Below, piece by piece: positions 34,501 to 48,281 of a stretch of 64,000 nucleotides of DNA (positions are counted from its first letter, which is position 1; each line of letters opens with the position of its first letter). The notes below the pieces were generated by a model. It was not told where the DNA came from. It searched no databases and was given only the letters and a program-made list of their open reading frames with translations. Position numbers and translations under genes: made by a program. The DNA is from Streptomyces liliifuscus (GTDB taxonomy: Bacteria > Actinomycetota > Actinomycetes > Streptomycetales > Streptomycetaceae), in the NCBI RefSeq assembly GCF_016598615.1, contig NZ_CP066831.1, positions 2,480,001 through 2,544,000 on the forward strand, read 5' to 3'.

Positions 34501-37292
34501 CCCCAGCCGGTGCCGTCCGCCGACGAGGAGAACGACTTGCAGCGGCCGTCGGGCGACAGCCCGCGCTGTCTGCTGAACATGGTGAACGACCTCGGTGTCG
34601 CCATCACCGTGACACCGCCCGCCAGGGCCAGCGAGCACTCGCCGGAGCGCAGCGCACGCGCCGCCCAGTGCAGCGAGACCAAAGAGGCCGAGCACGCGGT
34701 GTCGAGAGTGATCGCCGGGCCGCGCAGCCCGTACGTGTAGGCGATCCGCCCGGAGGCGACGCTGCCGGCCGAGCCCAGGCCCAGGTGCGCCTCCAACTCG
34801 TGCGGCTCGGTGCCGAGTCGGTCGGCGTAGTCGGCGTACATCACTCCGACGAACACGCCCGTGTCGCTGTCGCGCAGGGAAGCCGGGTCGATCCCGGCGC
34901 GTTCCCAGACCTCCCAAGAGGTCTCAAGGAGCAGTCGCTGCTGCGGGTCCATGGCCAGCGCCTCGCGCGGCGAGATCCCGAACAGGCCCGCGTCGAACTC
35001 GGCGGCCCGGTGCAGGAATCCGCCGCTGCGCGCGTACGACGTCCCGAGCCGGTCCGGATCGGGGTCGTACAGTGCGGCCAGGTCCCAGCCCCGGTCGGCG
35101 GGGAAGTCCGAGACGGCATCCCTGCCTTCGGAGACCAGTCGCCACAGGTCCTCCGGCGACTCGACGTCACCGGGGTAGCGGCAGCCCATCGCGACGACGA
35201 CCACCGGGTCGTCGTCCTCACCCGGGCCGCTCACGGGGGTCTCGGCACCCGCTGTCCCCGGTGTGAAGAAGGCGGTCCGCAGATGGCGCGCCACCTCGGC
35301 GGGTGTCGGGTGGTCGTAGACGAGCGTGGTCGGCAGCGGCAGCCCGGTCGCCGCGCCCAGCCGCTCGATCAACGTGACGGCTCCCAGGGAAGTGAGCCCC
35401 AGTTCGATGAAAGGGCGCTCCGCGTCCCGCCGTTCGTACGACTGCTCGCCGCGGACCTCCGCCATCACGGAGAGCACGGTCTCGCGCAGCACGCGCTCGC
35501 GTTCCTCCGTGGAGACGGTTGCCGCCAGCCGTTCGCGCAGCGCCGAGGCGCTCAACATGCCTGACTCTTCAGGCACTTCAGACTCTTCGAGGGCTCCGGG
35601 CGATCCGGGTGCTCCGGGTGCTCCGGGTGCTCCGGGTATTGCCGCCGCGAAACGGAGGTCGGGCGCGGGTCGCGCCAGCCCCGGTACGACCGCGCGGCGC
35701 ACGATCTTGCCGGAAGCCGTACGCGGTACGGCGGCGATCTCGTGGATCTCCGCGGGCACCTTGTGGTCGGACAGCAGGGTGCGGCACATCCTCAGCACGC
35801 GCTGCGGGTCGAGCCCACCGGGACCGGGCACGACAAAGGCCACCGGGACCTCGCCGAGGATGTCGTGCGGAGCGCCCACGACCACGGCGTCGGCCACTCC
35901 GGGACAGCTGAGCAGGGCCTGTTCGATCTCGGTGGGGTGGATGTTCTCACCGCCGGTGATGATCAGTTCGCTGACCCGTCCTGTGAGGGCGAGATGACCG
36001 TGCTCGACCCGGCGGGCGAGGTCTCCCGTGCGGTACCAGCCGTCCTTGAGCGCTGCCGCGGTCGCCTCGGGCTGGTTGTGGTAGCCGGTCATGAGCCCGG
36101 GCCCACGCACCCACACCTCGCCCTCGTCGCCGTCCGCGACATCGTGCCCGGAGCGGGGATCGACGAGCCGTACGTCCACGCCGGGCACCGGAAGCCCGCA
36201 CGAGCCGTCGACCCTGGGCCCGTCGGGCCGGTTCACGGCGATCATCCCGCACGTCTCGGTGCTGCCGTACGCGTCCAACAGGGGCGCCCCGAGCACCTCT
36301 TCGACGGCCCGGGCGAGCGACGGCGGACTCGGCGCGCCCGCCACGACGCAATGCCGCAGCCCGCTGCGCGAGGGCCCGGCCGTCTCCCCGGCGGCCTCCC
36401 CTGCCGCCGACACCAGCCGGTGGTAGGTCGCAGGGACACCAGCCATCAACGTGAACGGCCCTTCGCCCCCCTCGGGCCCCTCAGGTCCTTCGTTCGCCTC
36501 GCTCGCCTCGCTCGCCTCGTCGAGTACGCGCAACAGCCCACCGGGCGGCAGGAGTTCCCCCGTGATGTGCGCGCTCGCACCGGTGGCGACGACCCCCAGC
36601 ACCGCGAGCGAGTGCCCGAAACTGTGGAACAGCGGGAGCGGCCACAGCAGCCGGTCCCCGGGCGAGAGCCCGAAGATCGGCGCGTAGCAGGCCTGTGCCG
36701 ACCAGAGCGCGGTGCGCTGCGTGGACACAACTCCCTTGGGCCGGTGGGTGGTTCCGGAGGTGTAGAGCAGCCACGCAGGCTCGTCTAGCCCGAGATCGTC
36801 CCGCGCCGACCCGGCACTCTCATCCGCAACCGCCGAATCGAAGAGTACGGTCCCGTCGGGGGCCTCAGCGGGCACCGCCCCCGCCCCGGTGATCAGCACC
36901 CGCAGACGGCCGAACTCCTCCCCCAGCCTCGCCAGTTGACCAAGATGCGCCCGATCCGTGACGATCACCGAGGCTCCGCTGTCCGCCAGCAGATGCGCGA
37001 GTTCCGCGTCGGAGGAGCGGGGGTTCAGCAGAACACCGACACCGCTCGCCCGAGTGACGGCGAGGCAACTCTCCACCAGCTCGACGCAGTTGCCCAGCAG
37101 GACTGCCACCCGATCACCCCGGCGGAGCCCCGCCCCAGCCAGGTATCCGGCCAACCTCCCTGTGCGCAGCCCCAGTTCCCCGTACGCCACACCACGCGCG
37201 GAGTCCGAGAACGCGACCCGGTCACCCGCCCTCGCGGCATGCCGCTTCAGCAACTCCGGCAGCGGCCGGATCAGTTCGTCGTCGTGCACCAT
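28530..37292 (-). CDS. Stand-alone type I polyketide synthase: AL-ACP-KS-AT-DH-KR-ACP-TE
   Basis: A 2920-residue single-module synthase. An acyl-CoA/AMP ligase occupies ~1-540 ([14 protein letters not shown] near 175, [16 protein letters not shown]). ACP1 carries Ser635. The KS (~690-1115) has Cys867 in DTACSAS plus both histidine motifs. The AT has Ser1362 (GHSVGE) and HAFH at 1464, the malonyl-CoA signature. The DH has His1685 ([10 protein letters not shown]) and Asp1862 (DAAVH). The KR has GGTGALG, Tyr2341 and an LDD motif (B-type). ACP2 carries Ser2520. The TE has Ser2768 in GASTGG and GDHLTLL. No ER is present, so a ligase-loaded acid would be extended once and released as an alpha,beta-unsaturated acid or lactone. 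No tailoring genes lie nearby. All catalytic residues checked are present. Confidence 0.93.
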   Translation of the reverse strand: MVHDDELIRPLPELLKRHAARAGDRVAFSDSARGVAYGELGLRTGRLAGYLAGAGLRRGDRVAVLLGNCVELVESCLAVTRASGVGVLLNPRSSDAELAHLLADSGASVIVTDRAHLGQLARLGEEFGRLRVLITGAGAVPAEAPDGTVLFDSAVADESAGSARDDLGLDEPAWLLYTSGTTHRPKGVVSTQRTALWSAQACYAPIFGLSPGDRLLWPLPLFHSFGHSLAVLGVVATGASAHITGELLPPGGLLRVLDEASEASEANEGPEGPEGGEGPFTLMAGVPATYHRLVSAAGEAAGETAGPSRSGLRHCVVAGAPSPPSLARAVEEVLGAPLLDAYGSTETCGMIAVNRPDGPRVDGSCGLPVPGVDVRLVDPRSGHDVADGDEGEVWVRGPGLMTGYHNQPEATAAALKDGWYRTGDLARRVEHGHLALTGRVSELIITGGENIHPTEIEQALLSCPGVADAVVVGAPHDILGEVPVAFVVPGPGGLDPQRVLRMCRTLLSDHKVPAEIHEIAAVPRTASGKIVRRAVVPGLARPAPDLRFAAAIPGAPGAPGAPGSPGALEESEVPEESGMLSASALRERLAATVSTEERERVLRETVLSVMAEVRGEQSYERRDAERPFIELGLTSLGAVTLIERLGAATGLPLPTTLVYDHPTPAEVARHLRTAFFTPGTAGAETPVSGPGEDDDPVVVVAMGCRYPGDVESPEDLWRLVSEGRDAVSDFPADRGWDLAALYDPDPDRLGTSYARSGGFLHRAAEFDAGLFGISPREALAMDPQQRLLLETSWEVWERAGIDPASLRDSDTGVFVGVMYADYADRLGTEPHELEAHLGLGSAGSVASGRIAYTYGLRGPAITLDTACSASLVSLHWAARALRSGECSLALAGGVTVMATPRSFTMFSRQRGLSPDGRCKSFSSSADGTGWGEGVGLVLLERLSDARRNGHPVLAVLRGSAVNSDGASNGLTAPNGQAQRQLIARALADAGLRGSDVDVVEGHGTGTKLGDPIEAGALLATYGQERAPEQPPLWLGSVKSNLGHTQAAAGVAGVIKMVQAMRHAELPATLHAETPSPHVDWSSGRVELLTATRPWPPSPDRPRRAGVSAFGIGGTNAHVILEEAPAVLEEAPTIREGAPAPLAPSTDRRQLAPTAERAESAAVAEDDTVSATPLPRLPRLPWLLSGADELALRSQARRLVAELTARPTELTPADSADIALSLAVSRSALTHRAAIAPGEGELAGLRALAEGERTPGTVQGVADSGIRTAFLFTGQGAQRVGMGRELAENFPAFATAFDEACKALDGQLERPLRTVVFAQDGSPDASLLDRTDFTQAALFAFEVALFRLLESWGVRPDFLVGHSVGELAAAHVAGVLDLPDAAALVAARGRLMQALPEGGAMVALYAAEDEVVPVLTDLGLTDRVAIASVNGPRSVVISGVRDAVYAVADVFAERGRRTVRLRVSHAFHSPLVEPMLDEFRRVAEELTYRQPRIPVVSTVSGRPADVEAGELCSADYWVRHVRLPVRFADAVRWLGENEDVGAFLEVGPGPVLTGAAEEVLSSPGIGSDRRAEFAAAVGQLSGGSGLREPESQSLLSAVARLHVRGAGVDWAAVFADSGARRVDLPTYAFQRRRYWLDAPRAGAGVGGRADAQGHPLLGPAFTVPDTDRTVLSGRLSTVAQPWLGDHMVAGRVLVPATAFVEMAVRAGDEVGCARLDELVVVAPLVLSGSAGVQVQVAVGPGDDSGRRSVDVYSRPDEPDESDVLEGAEEGWTRHVTGTLSGVPSVTGDLSGSDLKVWPPEGAGELQLGDAYETLADGDLGYGPAFQGVRAVWRRGAELFAEVRLPEEQAPDAARFGIHPALLDAAVHSMLLAGPGPEAGFGSESGSAPGPGSRPGSEPGSGSGPGSRPGSEPGSGSGPGSRPGSGSGSVRLPFAWSGVQLYADGASEVRVRLTPKGPGAVTVTLADTSGRPVAGVESLVTRELPGGQLDSPDDVVRRALLRPDWAPVAQDARVAPVVPVANPPADSGSGAWTVLGPDELGLAAYLPAAGNADIPPVGKPTAPDVVVLTALTPAATPDPVSATHQLTGRVLETLRTWGADPRAAGSRLLVVTRDATAPVPDLAGAAVWGLVRAAQSEMRGRVVLVDVDGRPESLRMLSKALATGEPQLSIRAGQLAAPRLVAASVGPLETGSFGSHGTVLITGGTGALGAELARHLVTDHGVRHLLLTGRRGPQAPGATELRTELAELGAEVRVVACDAADRSALAEVIGLCEPPLSAVVHAAGVLDDGVLDSLTPERMAAVLRPKVDAAWHLHELTRDLDLSAFVLFSSASGLLGRPGQGNYAAANSFLDALAHHRVSLGLPAVSLAWGLWEHDGGMAAGLRETTGRDMVRALSPEQGMALFDAALHTDEPVLAPVLLDRAALRVALRSADALVPPLLRGLVRTGRPAAALAPAPGSATGAGVQIAAEQGAWRERLTGLPDGEREGALAGLVRDAVATVLGYPDGDALPAGKPLADLGFDSLMAVQLRNALSTATGLWLPATVVFDHPTADALARHLLDSISGETPETQAQTQTQPHAQAPTPIQGHGPDPELGQRPSDQRPGHGPDPKSRPAPAPVPISASTPTSTPTRTEPMPRPPQTLAALYRTLCAKGEVTAGMHMLVSASRALPTFGADESRAHALPPLRRAEGPARPVLVFLAGHHPPFAVPGGEFADFHRCFDGERDVLELPHPGLGAGAAVPVDREALARTHAGTVLRHVGDRPFVLVGASTGGAAAHAVTRHLEGLGTPPAGQVLLDTYLIDEENSRKDWLLALPAAVAPRLYEDTGVAAMGAYTRIFMDWDPEPVATPTLLVRATRPTPEMAAGPDADRWRTSWPLPHECVDVPGDHLTLLREHARTTASAVRAWIGTLGTLGGVAGGVLR
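31531..31656. repeat. Three in-frame 42-bp repeats inside the PKS dehydratase domain
   Basis: Units at 31531-31572 and 31573-31614 are identical, and a third at 31615-31656 is degenerate. Each encodes 14 Gly/Ser/Pro/Glu/Arg-rich residues, so length change keeps the frame. They fall at residues ~1880-1921, just after catalytic Asp1862, in a loop of the second hotdog of the DH. Confidence 0.92.
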
Positions 37293-37446
37293 GCCCCACC
37301 CCGTACGGTCCCCGAGCCGTTCTCCCCTGCCGAGGCGAGCCTACGTCTCACCAAACACAAGATCGAAAGATTCGGAGACCGGACGGCGGGCGTGTCGCCG
37401 TCCCCGGAGAAGTCCCGCCGTACGGGCCGGGGAACTCCCTGCCGTG

Positions 37447-41520
<4,074 letters not shown>

Positions 41521-41635
41521 CTACTGAGCCACAGAAAACCCTAGGACCCGAACACAATCGGAGCAATGACCCTGTCGGACTTTGTGTGATCCTGAGGGCC
41601 GACGGGGCATGGGGACGGTCCGGTCGGGCCGGGTG

Positions 41636-42145
41636 TCAGCGGGCCTGCGCCGTGAACGCCTCGTACGCCCGCTCGTCGAAGAGGACGAACCTGGCCTCGG
41701 TGACCGCCGTCTCTGTGCCCCGTACGGTCCCGACCGCGATGCGGGCGGCGTCGTCCATCGGCCAGCCGTAGACACCGGCGGAGACGGCCGGGAACGCGAC
41801 GGTCCGCGCGCCCAGTTCGTCGGCGACCCGCAGCGACTCCCGGTAGCAGGAGGCCAGCAGCTCCGAGCGGTCCTCGCTCCGGCTGAAGACGGGGCCGACC
41901 GTGTGGATCACCCAGCGCGCGTCCAGCTTGCCCGCGCTGGTGGCGACGGCCTGGCCCGTGCGCAGGCCCTTGCCGTAGTGCAAGGCACGGAGCTTGCGGC
42001 ACTCCGCCAGGATCTCGGGGCCGCCGCGCCGGTGGATGGCGCCGTCCACGCCTCCGCCGCCCAGCAGGGAGGAGTTCGCGGCGTTGACGATCGCGTCCAC
42101 GCTCTGCCGGGTGATGTCGCCCTGGACGAACTCGATGGCGGTCAT
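41636..42145 (-). CDS. Macrodomain protein, probable O-acetyl-ADP-ribose deacetylase
   Basis: A 169-residue macrodomain. It has [38 protein letters not shown] (the [18 protein letters not shown]-ribose loop), VIHTVGPVF, and [20 protein letters not shown]. The family hydrolyses O-acetyl-ADP-ribose, the sirtuin by-product, or removes ADP-ribose from proteins. ATG 42145 overlaps the upstream oxidoreductase stop (ATGA), so they are coupled; the frame extends seven codons further upstream without a better start. A sirtuin lies about 17 kb away in this window. Confidence 0.93.
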   Translation of the reverse strand: MTAIEFVQGDITRQSVDAIVNAANSSLLGGGGVDGAIHRRGGPEILAECRKLRALHYGKGLRTGQAVATSAGKLDARWVIHTVGPVFSRSEDRSELLASCYRESLRVADELGARTVAFPAVSAGVYGWPMDDAARIAVGTVRGTETAVTEARFVLFDERAYEAFTAQAR

Positions 42146-43560
42146 GACTGGCGCAGTCTCCTCCACACGGCCTTGGCCGCGTTGTGCCCCGACATGCCGT
42201 GCACGCCCGCGCCGGGAGGGGTGGCCGAGGAGCAGATGAACACCGCCGGGTGCGGGGTGCTGTACGGGAACAGGGACAGCTTGGGACGCAGCATCAGCTG
42301 GAGGCCGGAGGCCGTGCCGCAGGCGATGTCACCGCCCACGTAGTTGGCGTTGCGCGCGGCCAGTTCGGGCGGGCCCGCCGTGGCGCGGGCGAGGACGCGG
42401 TCCCGGAAGCCGGGCGCGAACCGCTCCAGCTGGCGCTCCATCGTGTCCGTGAGGTCACCGGTCCAGCCGTTCGGCACGTGCCCGTACGCCCAGAACACGT
42501 GCTTTCCGGCCGGTGCCCTGGACGGGTCGACGACGCTCGGCTGCACGGTGATCAGGAACGGCGAGTCGGGGGCACGGCCCTCCCGGGAGGCCGCGCGCAG
42601 GGCGGCGCCGATCTCCTTGCTGCTCGCGCCGACCTGGACCGTGCCGGCGGCGCGGGCTTCCTTCGCGGTCCACGGCACCGGTCCGTCGAGGGCGTAGTCG
42701 ACCTTGAAGACGCCCGCCCCGTACCGGAACCGCTCGTAGTACCGCCCGAAGCCCGCGATACGGGCCAGCGCGGTGGGCGAGGTGTCGAAGATGTACGCGC
42801 GCGCGGGCGGCAGGTCGTCGAGACGCTTGACCTCGTAGTCGGTGTGGACGGTGCCGCCGAGGTCCTTGAGGTACGCGGTCAGCGCGTCGGAGATCGACTG
42901 GGAGCCGCCGCGGGCGACGGGCCAGCCCCGGGCATGGGCGGCCAGCGCGAAGACGAGGCCGACGGCGCCGGTGGCGATGCCGCCCAGCGGTGCCATGACG
43001 TGCGCGACCAGTCCGGCGAGCAGGGCCCTGGCCCGGTCGTCGCGGAACCGGCGCATCAGCCATGTCGAGGGCGGCAGCCCGGCCAGGCCGAACCGGGCGA
43101 GGGTGACCGGGTCGCGCGGCAGCGCGGTGAGCGGCAGGGACATGAAGTCCCGCGCAAGGGTGTCCCAGGTGTGGGTGAACGGCTCGACGAGTCTGCGGTA
43201 CGTGCCCGCGTCACGCGGTCCGAACGAGGCGGCCGTCTCCGCCACGGAACGCGACAGCACGGCCGCCGTGCCGTCCAGGAAGGGGTGCGCCATGGGCAGT
43301 TCGGGCTGCAGCCACTCCAGGCCGTACCTCGCCAGCGGCATCGCGCGGAACGCGGGTGAGTTGATGCCCAGGGGATGCGCGGCGGAGCACGGGTCGTGCC
43401 GGAAGCCGGGCAGGGTCAGCTCCTCGGTGCGGGCGCCTCCCCCGACCGTGTCGCGCGCTTCGAAGACGGCCACGGAAAAGCCGCGCCGGGCCAGCTCCAC
43501 GGCAGCCGTCAGTCCGTTCGGCCCCGCACCCACCACGACGGCATCGAGCATCGACGGCAC
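42142..43560 (-). CDS. FAD-dependent oxidoreductase, phytoene desaturase/PYROXD2-like
   Basis: A 472-residue flavin amine-oxidase-type protein. The dinucleotide-binding motif is [43 protein letters not shown] (residues 4-47). The middle is hydrophobic and basic, and the C-terminus is [29 protein letters not shown], the FAD-closing motif. It belongs to the carotenoid desaturase/PYROXD2-like group, whose substrates are poorly known. No carotenoid genes are adjacent. It is translationally coupled to the macrodomain gene. Confidence 0.88.
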   Translation of the reverse strand: MPSMLDAVVVGAGPNGLTAAVELARRGFSVAVFEARDTVGGGARTEELTLPGFRHDPCSAAHPLGINSPAFRAMPLARYGLEWLQPELPMAHPFLDGTAAVLSRSVAETAASFGPRDAGTYRRLVEPFTHTWDTLARDFMSLPLTALPRDPVTLARFGLAGLPPSTWLMRRFRDDRARALLAGLVAHVMAPLGGIATGAVGLVFALAAHARGWPVARGGSQSISDALTAYLKDLGGTVHTDYEVKRLDDLPPARAYIFDTSPTALARIAGFGRYYERFRYGAGVFKVDYALDGPVPWTAKEARAAGTVQVGASSKEIGAALRAASREGRAPDSPFLITVQPSVVDPSRAPAGKHVFWAYGHVPNGWTGDLTDTMERQLERFAPGFRDRVLARATAGPPELAARNANYVGGDIACGTASGLQLMLRPKLSLFPYSTPHPAVFICSSATPPGAGVHGMSGHNAAKAVWRRLRQS

Positions 43561-43650
43561 CTTCGGACTCCTTTGTCAGCCGACGGCCACTGGGGATCAG
43601 GATATGCCGGACCGACCGACGGCCCCGCCTCAGCCCCGGGCCGTCACAGG

Positions 43651-44496
43651 TCAGGCCCCGCCCGACAGCAGTCCGACGACGCGGCGGGCCGTGGCCGCGT
43701 CCCGTGCCGCCGTGAACGGGAGCGTGTTGCCGCCGGTTATGCGGAAGGGCTCACCGGCGAGCGTCAGGTGCGCGCCGCCCGCCTCCTCGACGAGCAGGAT
43801 GCCCGCCGCGTGGTCCCATGCGGCCTCCCAGGAGAACGCCGTGGCGTCCAACTCGCCCCGGGCGACCGCGAGGTACTCGAGCCCGGCCGAGCCGCACGCG
43901 CGCGGGCCGACACCCTCCGTCCAGAGGCCGAGGAGCGCGCGCTTCTGGTCGTCCGTCGTGTAGTCCGGGTGGGACGTGGCCACTTCGAGGTCACGTCCGG
44001 GGGCGGGCGAGCCGGCCCGGAGGGGTTCGCCGTCGAGGAGGGCGCCCTTGCCCCGGACGGCGACGGCGAGTTGGTCGCGGGCCGCCGCGTACGTCCACGA
44101 CGCCAGCACGACTCCGCGGTGGGCGAGCGCGACCAGGGTGCAGAAGCCCGGGTCGCCGTGGACGAACTGTCGGGTGCCGTCCACCGGGTCGACTATCCAG
44201 ACCGGCGCCTCGCCCTTGATCGCCTCGTACGTCGCGGGGTTGGCGTGGACCGCCTCCTCGCCGACGACGACCGAGCCGGGCAGGAGCTTGACCAGCGCCT
44301 CGGTGAGATACTCCTCGGCCTTCCGGTCGGCGTCCGTGACCAGATCGTGCGGGCCGCTCTTCTCGTCTATCTCGTGCGCGGCGAGCTGCCGGAAGCGCGG
44401 CATGATCTCCGTGGCGGCCGCCGTGCGGACGGCCTCTTCTACGTCGGCGGTGCGGTGCGCGAGAAACTCGTCGATGGTTTCGATGTCCTGGATCAT
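43651..44496 (-). CDS. Inositol monophosphatase-family phosphatase
   Basis: A 281-residue Mg-dependent phosphatase of the FIG superfamily. Metal-site motifs are GEEAVHANP (Glu), VWIVDPVDGTRQFVHGDP (DPxDGT) and WDHAAGILLVEEAGG (WDxAAG). Members act on inositol phosphates, histidinol phosphate or 3'-phosphoadenosine phosphate; TRQF in place of the usual TNFV-type sequence leaves the substrate open. ATG 44496 is chosen from homology. The GGAGG before it is only one base away, so initiation may rely on another feature. Nothing in the 90-base gap downstream suggests a shared operon with the oxidoreductase. Confidence 0.87.
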   Translation of the reverse strand: MIQDIETIDEFLAHRTADVEEAVRTAAATEIMPRFRQLAAHEIDEKSGPHDLVTDADRKAEEYLTEALVKLLPGSVVVGEEAVHANPATYEAIKGEAPVWIVDPVDGTRQFVHGDPGFCTLVALAHRGVVLASWTYAAARDQLAVAVRGKGALLDGEPLRAGSPAPGRDLEVATSHPDYTTDDQKRALLGLWTEGVGPRACGSAGLEYLAVARGELDATAFSWEAAWDHAAGILLVEEAGGAHLTLAGEPFRITGGNTLPFTAARDAATARRVVGLLSGGA

Positions 44497-44600
44497 GCCT
44501 CCATGAGAGCACGCGCCACTGACAATCCACACCCGGCCGGTGTATCCCGGGTGGAATCACCATGAATAACGGGTTTTACGAGATCAGCGCCACACCGGCC

Positions 44601-46751
44601 TCAGCGTCCGACCGCGTATCCCTGCATCCCCCGCGGATTCGCCGCCGCCGAGAGCACTCCGGTCCGCGGGTCCCGCGCCACCGCACACAGCCTGCCCTCG
44701 GACCAGGCGTCGCCGACCTGGACGTCGTGGCCTCGCCGGCGCAGCTCCTCCACCACCTCCGGGTCGGTGCGTGACTCGACGGTGACACTGCCGGGGCGCA
44801 TTCCGCGCGGATAGAAGGAGCCGGGGAAGCTGTCGTTGTGCCAGTTCGGGGCGTCGACGGCGCCCTGGAGGTCCAGGCCGCCGCGCACATCCGCTCGCAG
44901 GGCGACCGCCAGGAAGAAGTGCAGCTGCCACTGGTCCTGCTGATCGCCGCCGGGCGTGCCGAAGGCCATGACCGGCACCCCGTCCCGCAGCGCGAGCGAG
45001 GGCGTGAGCGTCGTACGCGGACGGCGGCCCGGCGTGAGGGAGTTCGGCAGGCCCTCGTCCAGCCAGGCCATCTGGAGCCGGGTGCCGAGCGGGAAGCCCA
45101 GCTCCGGCACGACCGGGTTGGACTGCAGCCAGCCGCCGCTGGGCGTGGCCGCGACCATGTTGCCCCAGCGGTCGACGATGTCGAGGTGGCAGGTGTCGCC
45201 CCGGGTCGCCCCGTCCGCGGAGACGTCGGGCTCCCCGGGCAGGGGCGAGGCCGACGGCTCGGCGACGGTCGGCTCTCCCAGGCCCGCATCCGCCTGGCAG
45301 GCAGCCACCCTCGCCGCACCCGCCCCCGCACTCACCCGGTCGGCACCTACACCCGCCGCACCTGCCCCCGCACCCGCGTGCCCAGCCCCGGCCCCGGCCC
45401 CGGCCCCAGCCCCAGCTCCAGCCACCGTCGGCTCCCCGGCGCCAGCCGCCGTCGGTTCCCCGGCACCCGCCGCACTTCCCGCCCGCGCCACCGTCGGCTC
45501 TCCCGCCCCCGGCACCCCCAGCGCGTCGAACCCGTCCTCCCCCGCGGCCACCACGCGCGCGTGCCCGCTGAGCCGTGGGGCCCGCCCGCCGGGGCTGCCC
45601 GGCCGCAGCTCGTAGGAGGCCTTCTCCCCGACCAGCGCCCGCCGCCCGGCGTTGTAGTCCGCCGACAGCAGCTCTTCCAGGGGGACCTCGCCCACGTCTC
45701 CGTACCAGGCCTCGCGGTCGGCCATCGCGAGCTTGCAGCCCTCGATCAGCAGGTGCACGTACTCGGCGGAGCCGTACCGCGGCAGCTCCGGCGGCAGCAG
45801 GGCCAGCTGCTGGAGGAGCACCGGGCCCTGACTCCAGGGCCCGGCCTTGCACAGGGTCCAGCCCCGCCAGTCGTACGTGGCCGGCGCCTCGTACGACGCG
45901 GACCAAGCGGCCAGGTCGGCCGCCGTCAGCGTGCCGGAGTGCCGTTCACCGCTGGTGTCCATCGTGGGCCGGGCAGCCTGCCGTACCAGGGCCTCGGCGA
46001 TGAAGCCCTCGCGCCAGATCCGCCGAGCCGCCTCGATCTCTGCGACCCGCTCTCCCCCGTCCCGCGCCCCGGGCTCCTGACGGTCTCCGGCCGCCTGACC
46101 GGCTCCGGGCTCCCGACCGGCATCGGCCTCCCCGCGGGCCCCGGCCTCCTGCGCGGCCTCCGTCACCAGCCGCTTCCACGTCGCGGCCAGCGCCGGATTC
46201 CGGAACAGCTCGCCCGGCCGCGGGGGCCGTCCGTCCGGCAGGTACACGTCGGCCGAGAAGGTCCACTCGCTCTCGAAGAGCTCCCGTACCGTCTCGACGG
46301 TCTCGCCGACGCGCTCCACGGGCGCGTGGCCGTCCTCCGCGTACCCGATGGCGTACTTCAGGACGTCCGCCAGGGACTTCGTGCCGTGGTCGCGCAGCAG
46401 CAGCATCCACGCGTCGAAGGCGCCGGGCACCGCGGCCGCGAGGGGCCCGGTACCGGGTACGAGATCCAGACCCAGTCCCCTGTAGTGGGCGATCGTGGCC
46501 CCGGCCGGTGCGACGCCCTGTCCGCACAGCACCCGTATCTCCCCGCCCACCGGGGCGAGGATGATCGGCACCTCACCGGCGGGTCCGTTGAGGTGCGGCT
46601 CGACGACGTGCAGCACGAATCCGGCGGCGACGGCGGCGTCGTACGCGTTGCCACCGTCCTCCAGCACGGCCATCGCCGACTGGGAGGCGAGCCAGTGCGT
46701 GGAGGACACCATCCCGAAGGTGCCCTGGAGCGTGGGTCGGGTCGTGAACAC
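44601..46751 (-). CDS. Gamma-glutamyltransferase-family Ntn hydrolase with low-complexity insert
   Basis: A 716-residue cytoplasmic gamma-glutamyltranspeptidase-family protein. The large-subunit part has GMVSSTHWLASQSAMAVLEDGGNAYDAAVAAGFVLHVVEPHLNG. Autoprocessing should occur before Thr520 (GDTCHLDIVD), which becomes the small-subunit nucleophile. NPVVPELGFPLGTRLQMAWLDEGLPNSLTPGRRPRTTLTPSLALRDGVPVMAFGTPGGDQQ follows. The usual length is ~530-600. The excess is an Ala/Gly/Glu/Pro-rich stretch at ~404-505, ending just before the processing site, plus a smaller Gly/Glu/Arg-rich stretch at ~200-225. GTG is preceded by GAGGAG. No signal peptide is present. It may be a glutathione hydrolase or an acylase-like relative. 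Confidence 0.88.
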   Translation of the reverse strand: MFTTRPTLQGTFGMVSSTHWLASQSAMAVLEDGGNAYDAAVAAGFVLHVVEPHLNGPAGEVPIILAPVGGEIRVLCGQGVAPAGATIAHYRGLGLDLVPGTGPLAAAVPGAFDAWMLLLRDHGTKSLADVLKYAIGYAEDGHAPVERVGETVETVRELFESEWTFSADVYLPDGRPPRPGELFRNPALAATWKRLVTEAAQEAGARGEADAGREPGAGQAAGDRQEPGARDGGERVAEIEAARRIWREGFIAEALVRQAARPTMDTSGERHSGTLTAADLAAWSASYEAPATYDWRGWTLCKAGPWSQGPVLLQQLALLPPELPRYGSAEYVHLLIEGCKLAMADREAWYGDVGEVPLEELLSADYNAGRRALVGEKASYELRPGSPGGRAPRLSGHARVVAAGEDGFDALGVPGAGEPTVARAGSAAGAGEPTAAGAGEPTVAGAGAGAGAGAGAGHAGAGAGAAGVGADRVSAGAGAARVAACQADAGLGEPTVAEPSASPLPGEPDVSADGATRGDTCHLDIVDRWGNMVAATPSGGWLQSNPVVPELGFPLGTRLQMAWLDEGLPNSLTPGRRPRTTLTPSLALRDGVPVMAFGTPGGDQQDQWQLHFFLAVALRADVRGGLDLQGAVDAPNWHNDSFPGSFYPRGMRPGSVTVESRTDPEVVEELRRRGHDVQVGDAWSEGRLCAVARDPRTGVLSAAANPRGMQGYAVGR

Positions 46752-46839
46752 GGGGAACTCCTCACTGCGGCGCGGGCATCCGGACCGCGGGCGGTCGTCC
46801 GGCAGGCGTCCGGCGATCGTACGCAGCCCGCCGCGCCCC

Positions 46840-47481
46840 CTACTCCGAGGGCTGCCAGGCCGTCGTCCCCAGGATGTTCTCCGGGCCGATGTCGAGCGGA
46901 TACGGAGGCCGCACGGTCACGGTGTCGTCCCCCTTCGCCGGGGCGACGCGGAGGTAGACACCGTCCTGGTTGTGCATCCGCCAGTACAGGGCCGCGTGCG
47001 CGCTCTCACCGGGGGCGAGGGTCAGCGACCGGGGTCCCGGATCCTCCGGTGCCATGGACACCTTGTCCGTGCCCTCGACGGTCCGTACGCCCGGGAAGGG
47101 GTCGCCCGAGGCGTCGAGGACGGTGACGGCCGGGTAGCCGTTCAACTTGTACGGGCGGTCACCGCAGTTGGTGACGTCGAGCCCCATGGCACGCAGCCCC
47201 ATGGCCGCGTCACCCTCGTCGGCCCGGAAGCGCAGGCCGGACGGCGGGCACCCCTGTCCCTCCTGGACGGGTACGGACGGAGAGTGCGTGGGGATTCCGG
47301 ACGGGGACGGATTCGCCGCCCGGGTCGGCACGTCCACGGTCAGCGTCGGCCTGGGCGTGGGCTTGCGTTCGGGGTTGCTCTCCCGGTCCAGCTCGGCGGA
47401 GAGCCCGCAGCCGCTCAACCCCAACGCCAGCAGACAGACGAGGGCGACGCTCTGGACCGATCTCGGGCGTATCGCGATCAC
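46840..47481 (-). CDS. DUF4232-type lipoprotein
   Basis: A 213-residue lipoprotein. A signal peptide ends in lipobox LSGC (Cys25), then comes a Pro/Thr-rich linker (~30-75). The DUF4232-like beta domain follows (CPPSGLRFRADEGDAAMGLRAMGLDVTNCGDRPYKLNGYPAVTVLD, ALYWRMHNQDGVYLRVAPA, GTTAWQP). It is surface-anchored on the outside of the membrane and its function is unknown. GTG 47481 fits the signal peptide. A GTG seven codons upstream is an alternative. It lies 122 bases after the response regulator gene on the same strand. Confidence 0.82.
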   Translation of the reverse strand: MIAIRPRSVQSVALVCLLALGLSGCGLSAELDRESNPERKPTPRPTLTVDVPTRAANPSPSGIPTHSPSVPVQEGQGCPPSGLRFRADEGDAAMGLRAMGLDVTNCGDRPYKLNGYPAVTVLDASGDPFPGVRTVEGTDKVSMAPEDPGPRSLTLAPGESAHAALYWRMHNQDGVYLRVAPAKGDDTVTVRPPYPLDIGPENILGTTAWQPSE

Positions 47482-47603
47482 GCGCCGATCATCACACGAC
47501 ACCTCACCGGAAGCCGTCACTCCGCCCGCTCCCGTACCACCGCCTCCCGTACCACCGCCTTCCGGGCCATCCCTCCCATGCCGCCGTCGCCCGCCCGTGC
47601 CCC

Positions 47604-48281
47604 TCACTCCACCGTCCCGCGGGCCGCGACCAGCCCCGACTCGTAGGCGAACACCACGAGTTGGGCACGGTCCCGGGCCGCGAGCTTGGTCATCGCGCGG
47701 CTGACATGGGTCTTGACCGTGAAGGGGCTGATGACCATGTGGGCGGCGATCTCCTCGTTGGTGAGGCCGCGGGCGGCGAGCGCGGTGACCTCGCGTTCGC
47801 GGCGGGTGAGGCACTCCAGCCCGGGGGCGCTGGCCCGGTCCGGGGGCCTGGCCACGAACTCGCCGATCAGCGTGCGGGTGACGGACGGCGACAGCAGGGC
47901 CTCGCCGCGCGCGACGACCTCGATGGCCTGGAGCAGGTCGGCGGGCTCGGTGTCCTTGAGCAGGAATCCGCTGGCACCGGCCCGCAGCGCCTCGAAGACG
48001 TACTCGTCCAGGCCGTAGTTGGTCAGCATCACCACGCGTACGCCGGACAGTTCAGGGTCCGCGGCGATACGGCGGGTCGCCTCGATGCCCGTCATCACCG
48101 GCATCTGGACGTCGACGAGGGCGATGTCCGGGACATGCGCGCGCACCAGCGCCAGGCCCTGTTCCCCGTCGGCGGCCTCGCCGACCACCTCGATGCCCTC
48201 CTCGGCGTCCAGGAGTGCCCGGAACCCGGCGCGCATCAGGGCCTGGTCGTCGACCAGCGCGACCCTGATCAGGCCGCTCAC
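47604..48281 (-). CDS. NarL/LuxR-type response regulator
   Basis: A 225-residue regulator. The receiver domain has Asp11/Asp12, phospho-acceptor Asp57 (IALVDVQMPVMTG), the Thr/Ser switch in VVMLTNYG and Lys in FLLKDTEPADLL. A C-terminal LuxR helix-turn-helix (CLTRREREVTALAARGLTNEEIAAHMVISPFTVKTHVSRAMTKL) follows. It overlaps the kinase stop by 4 bp, so both are coexpressed. The targets are probably its own operon or the lipoprotein downstream, which is inference. Confidence 0.95.
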   Translation of the reverse strand: MSGLIRVALVDDQALMRAGFRALLDAEEGIEVVGEAADGEQGLALVRAHVPDIALVDVQMPVMTGIEATRRIAADPELSGVRVVMLTNYGLDEYVFEALRAGASGFLLKDTEPADLLQAIEVVARGEALLSPSVTRTLIGEFVARPPDRASAPGLECLTRREREVTALAARGLTNEEIAAHMVISPFTVKTHVSRAMTKLAARDRAQLVVFAYESGLVAARGTVE

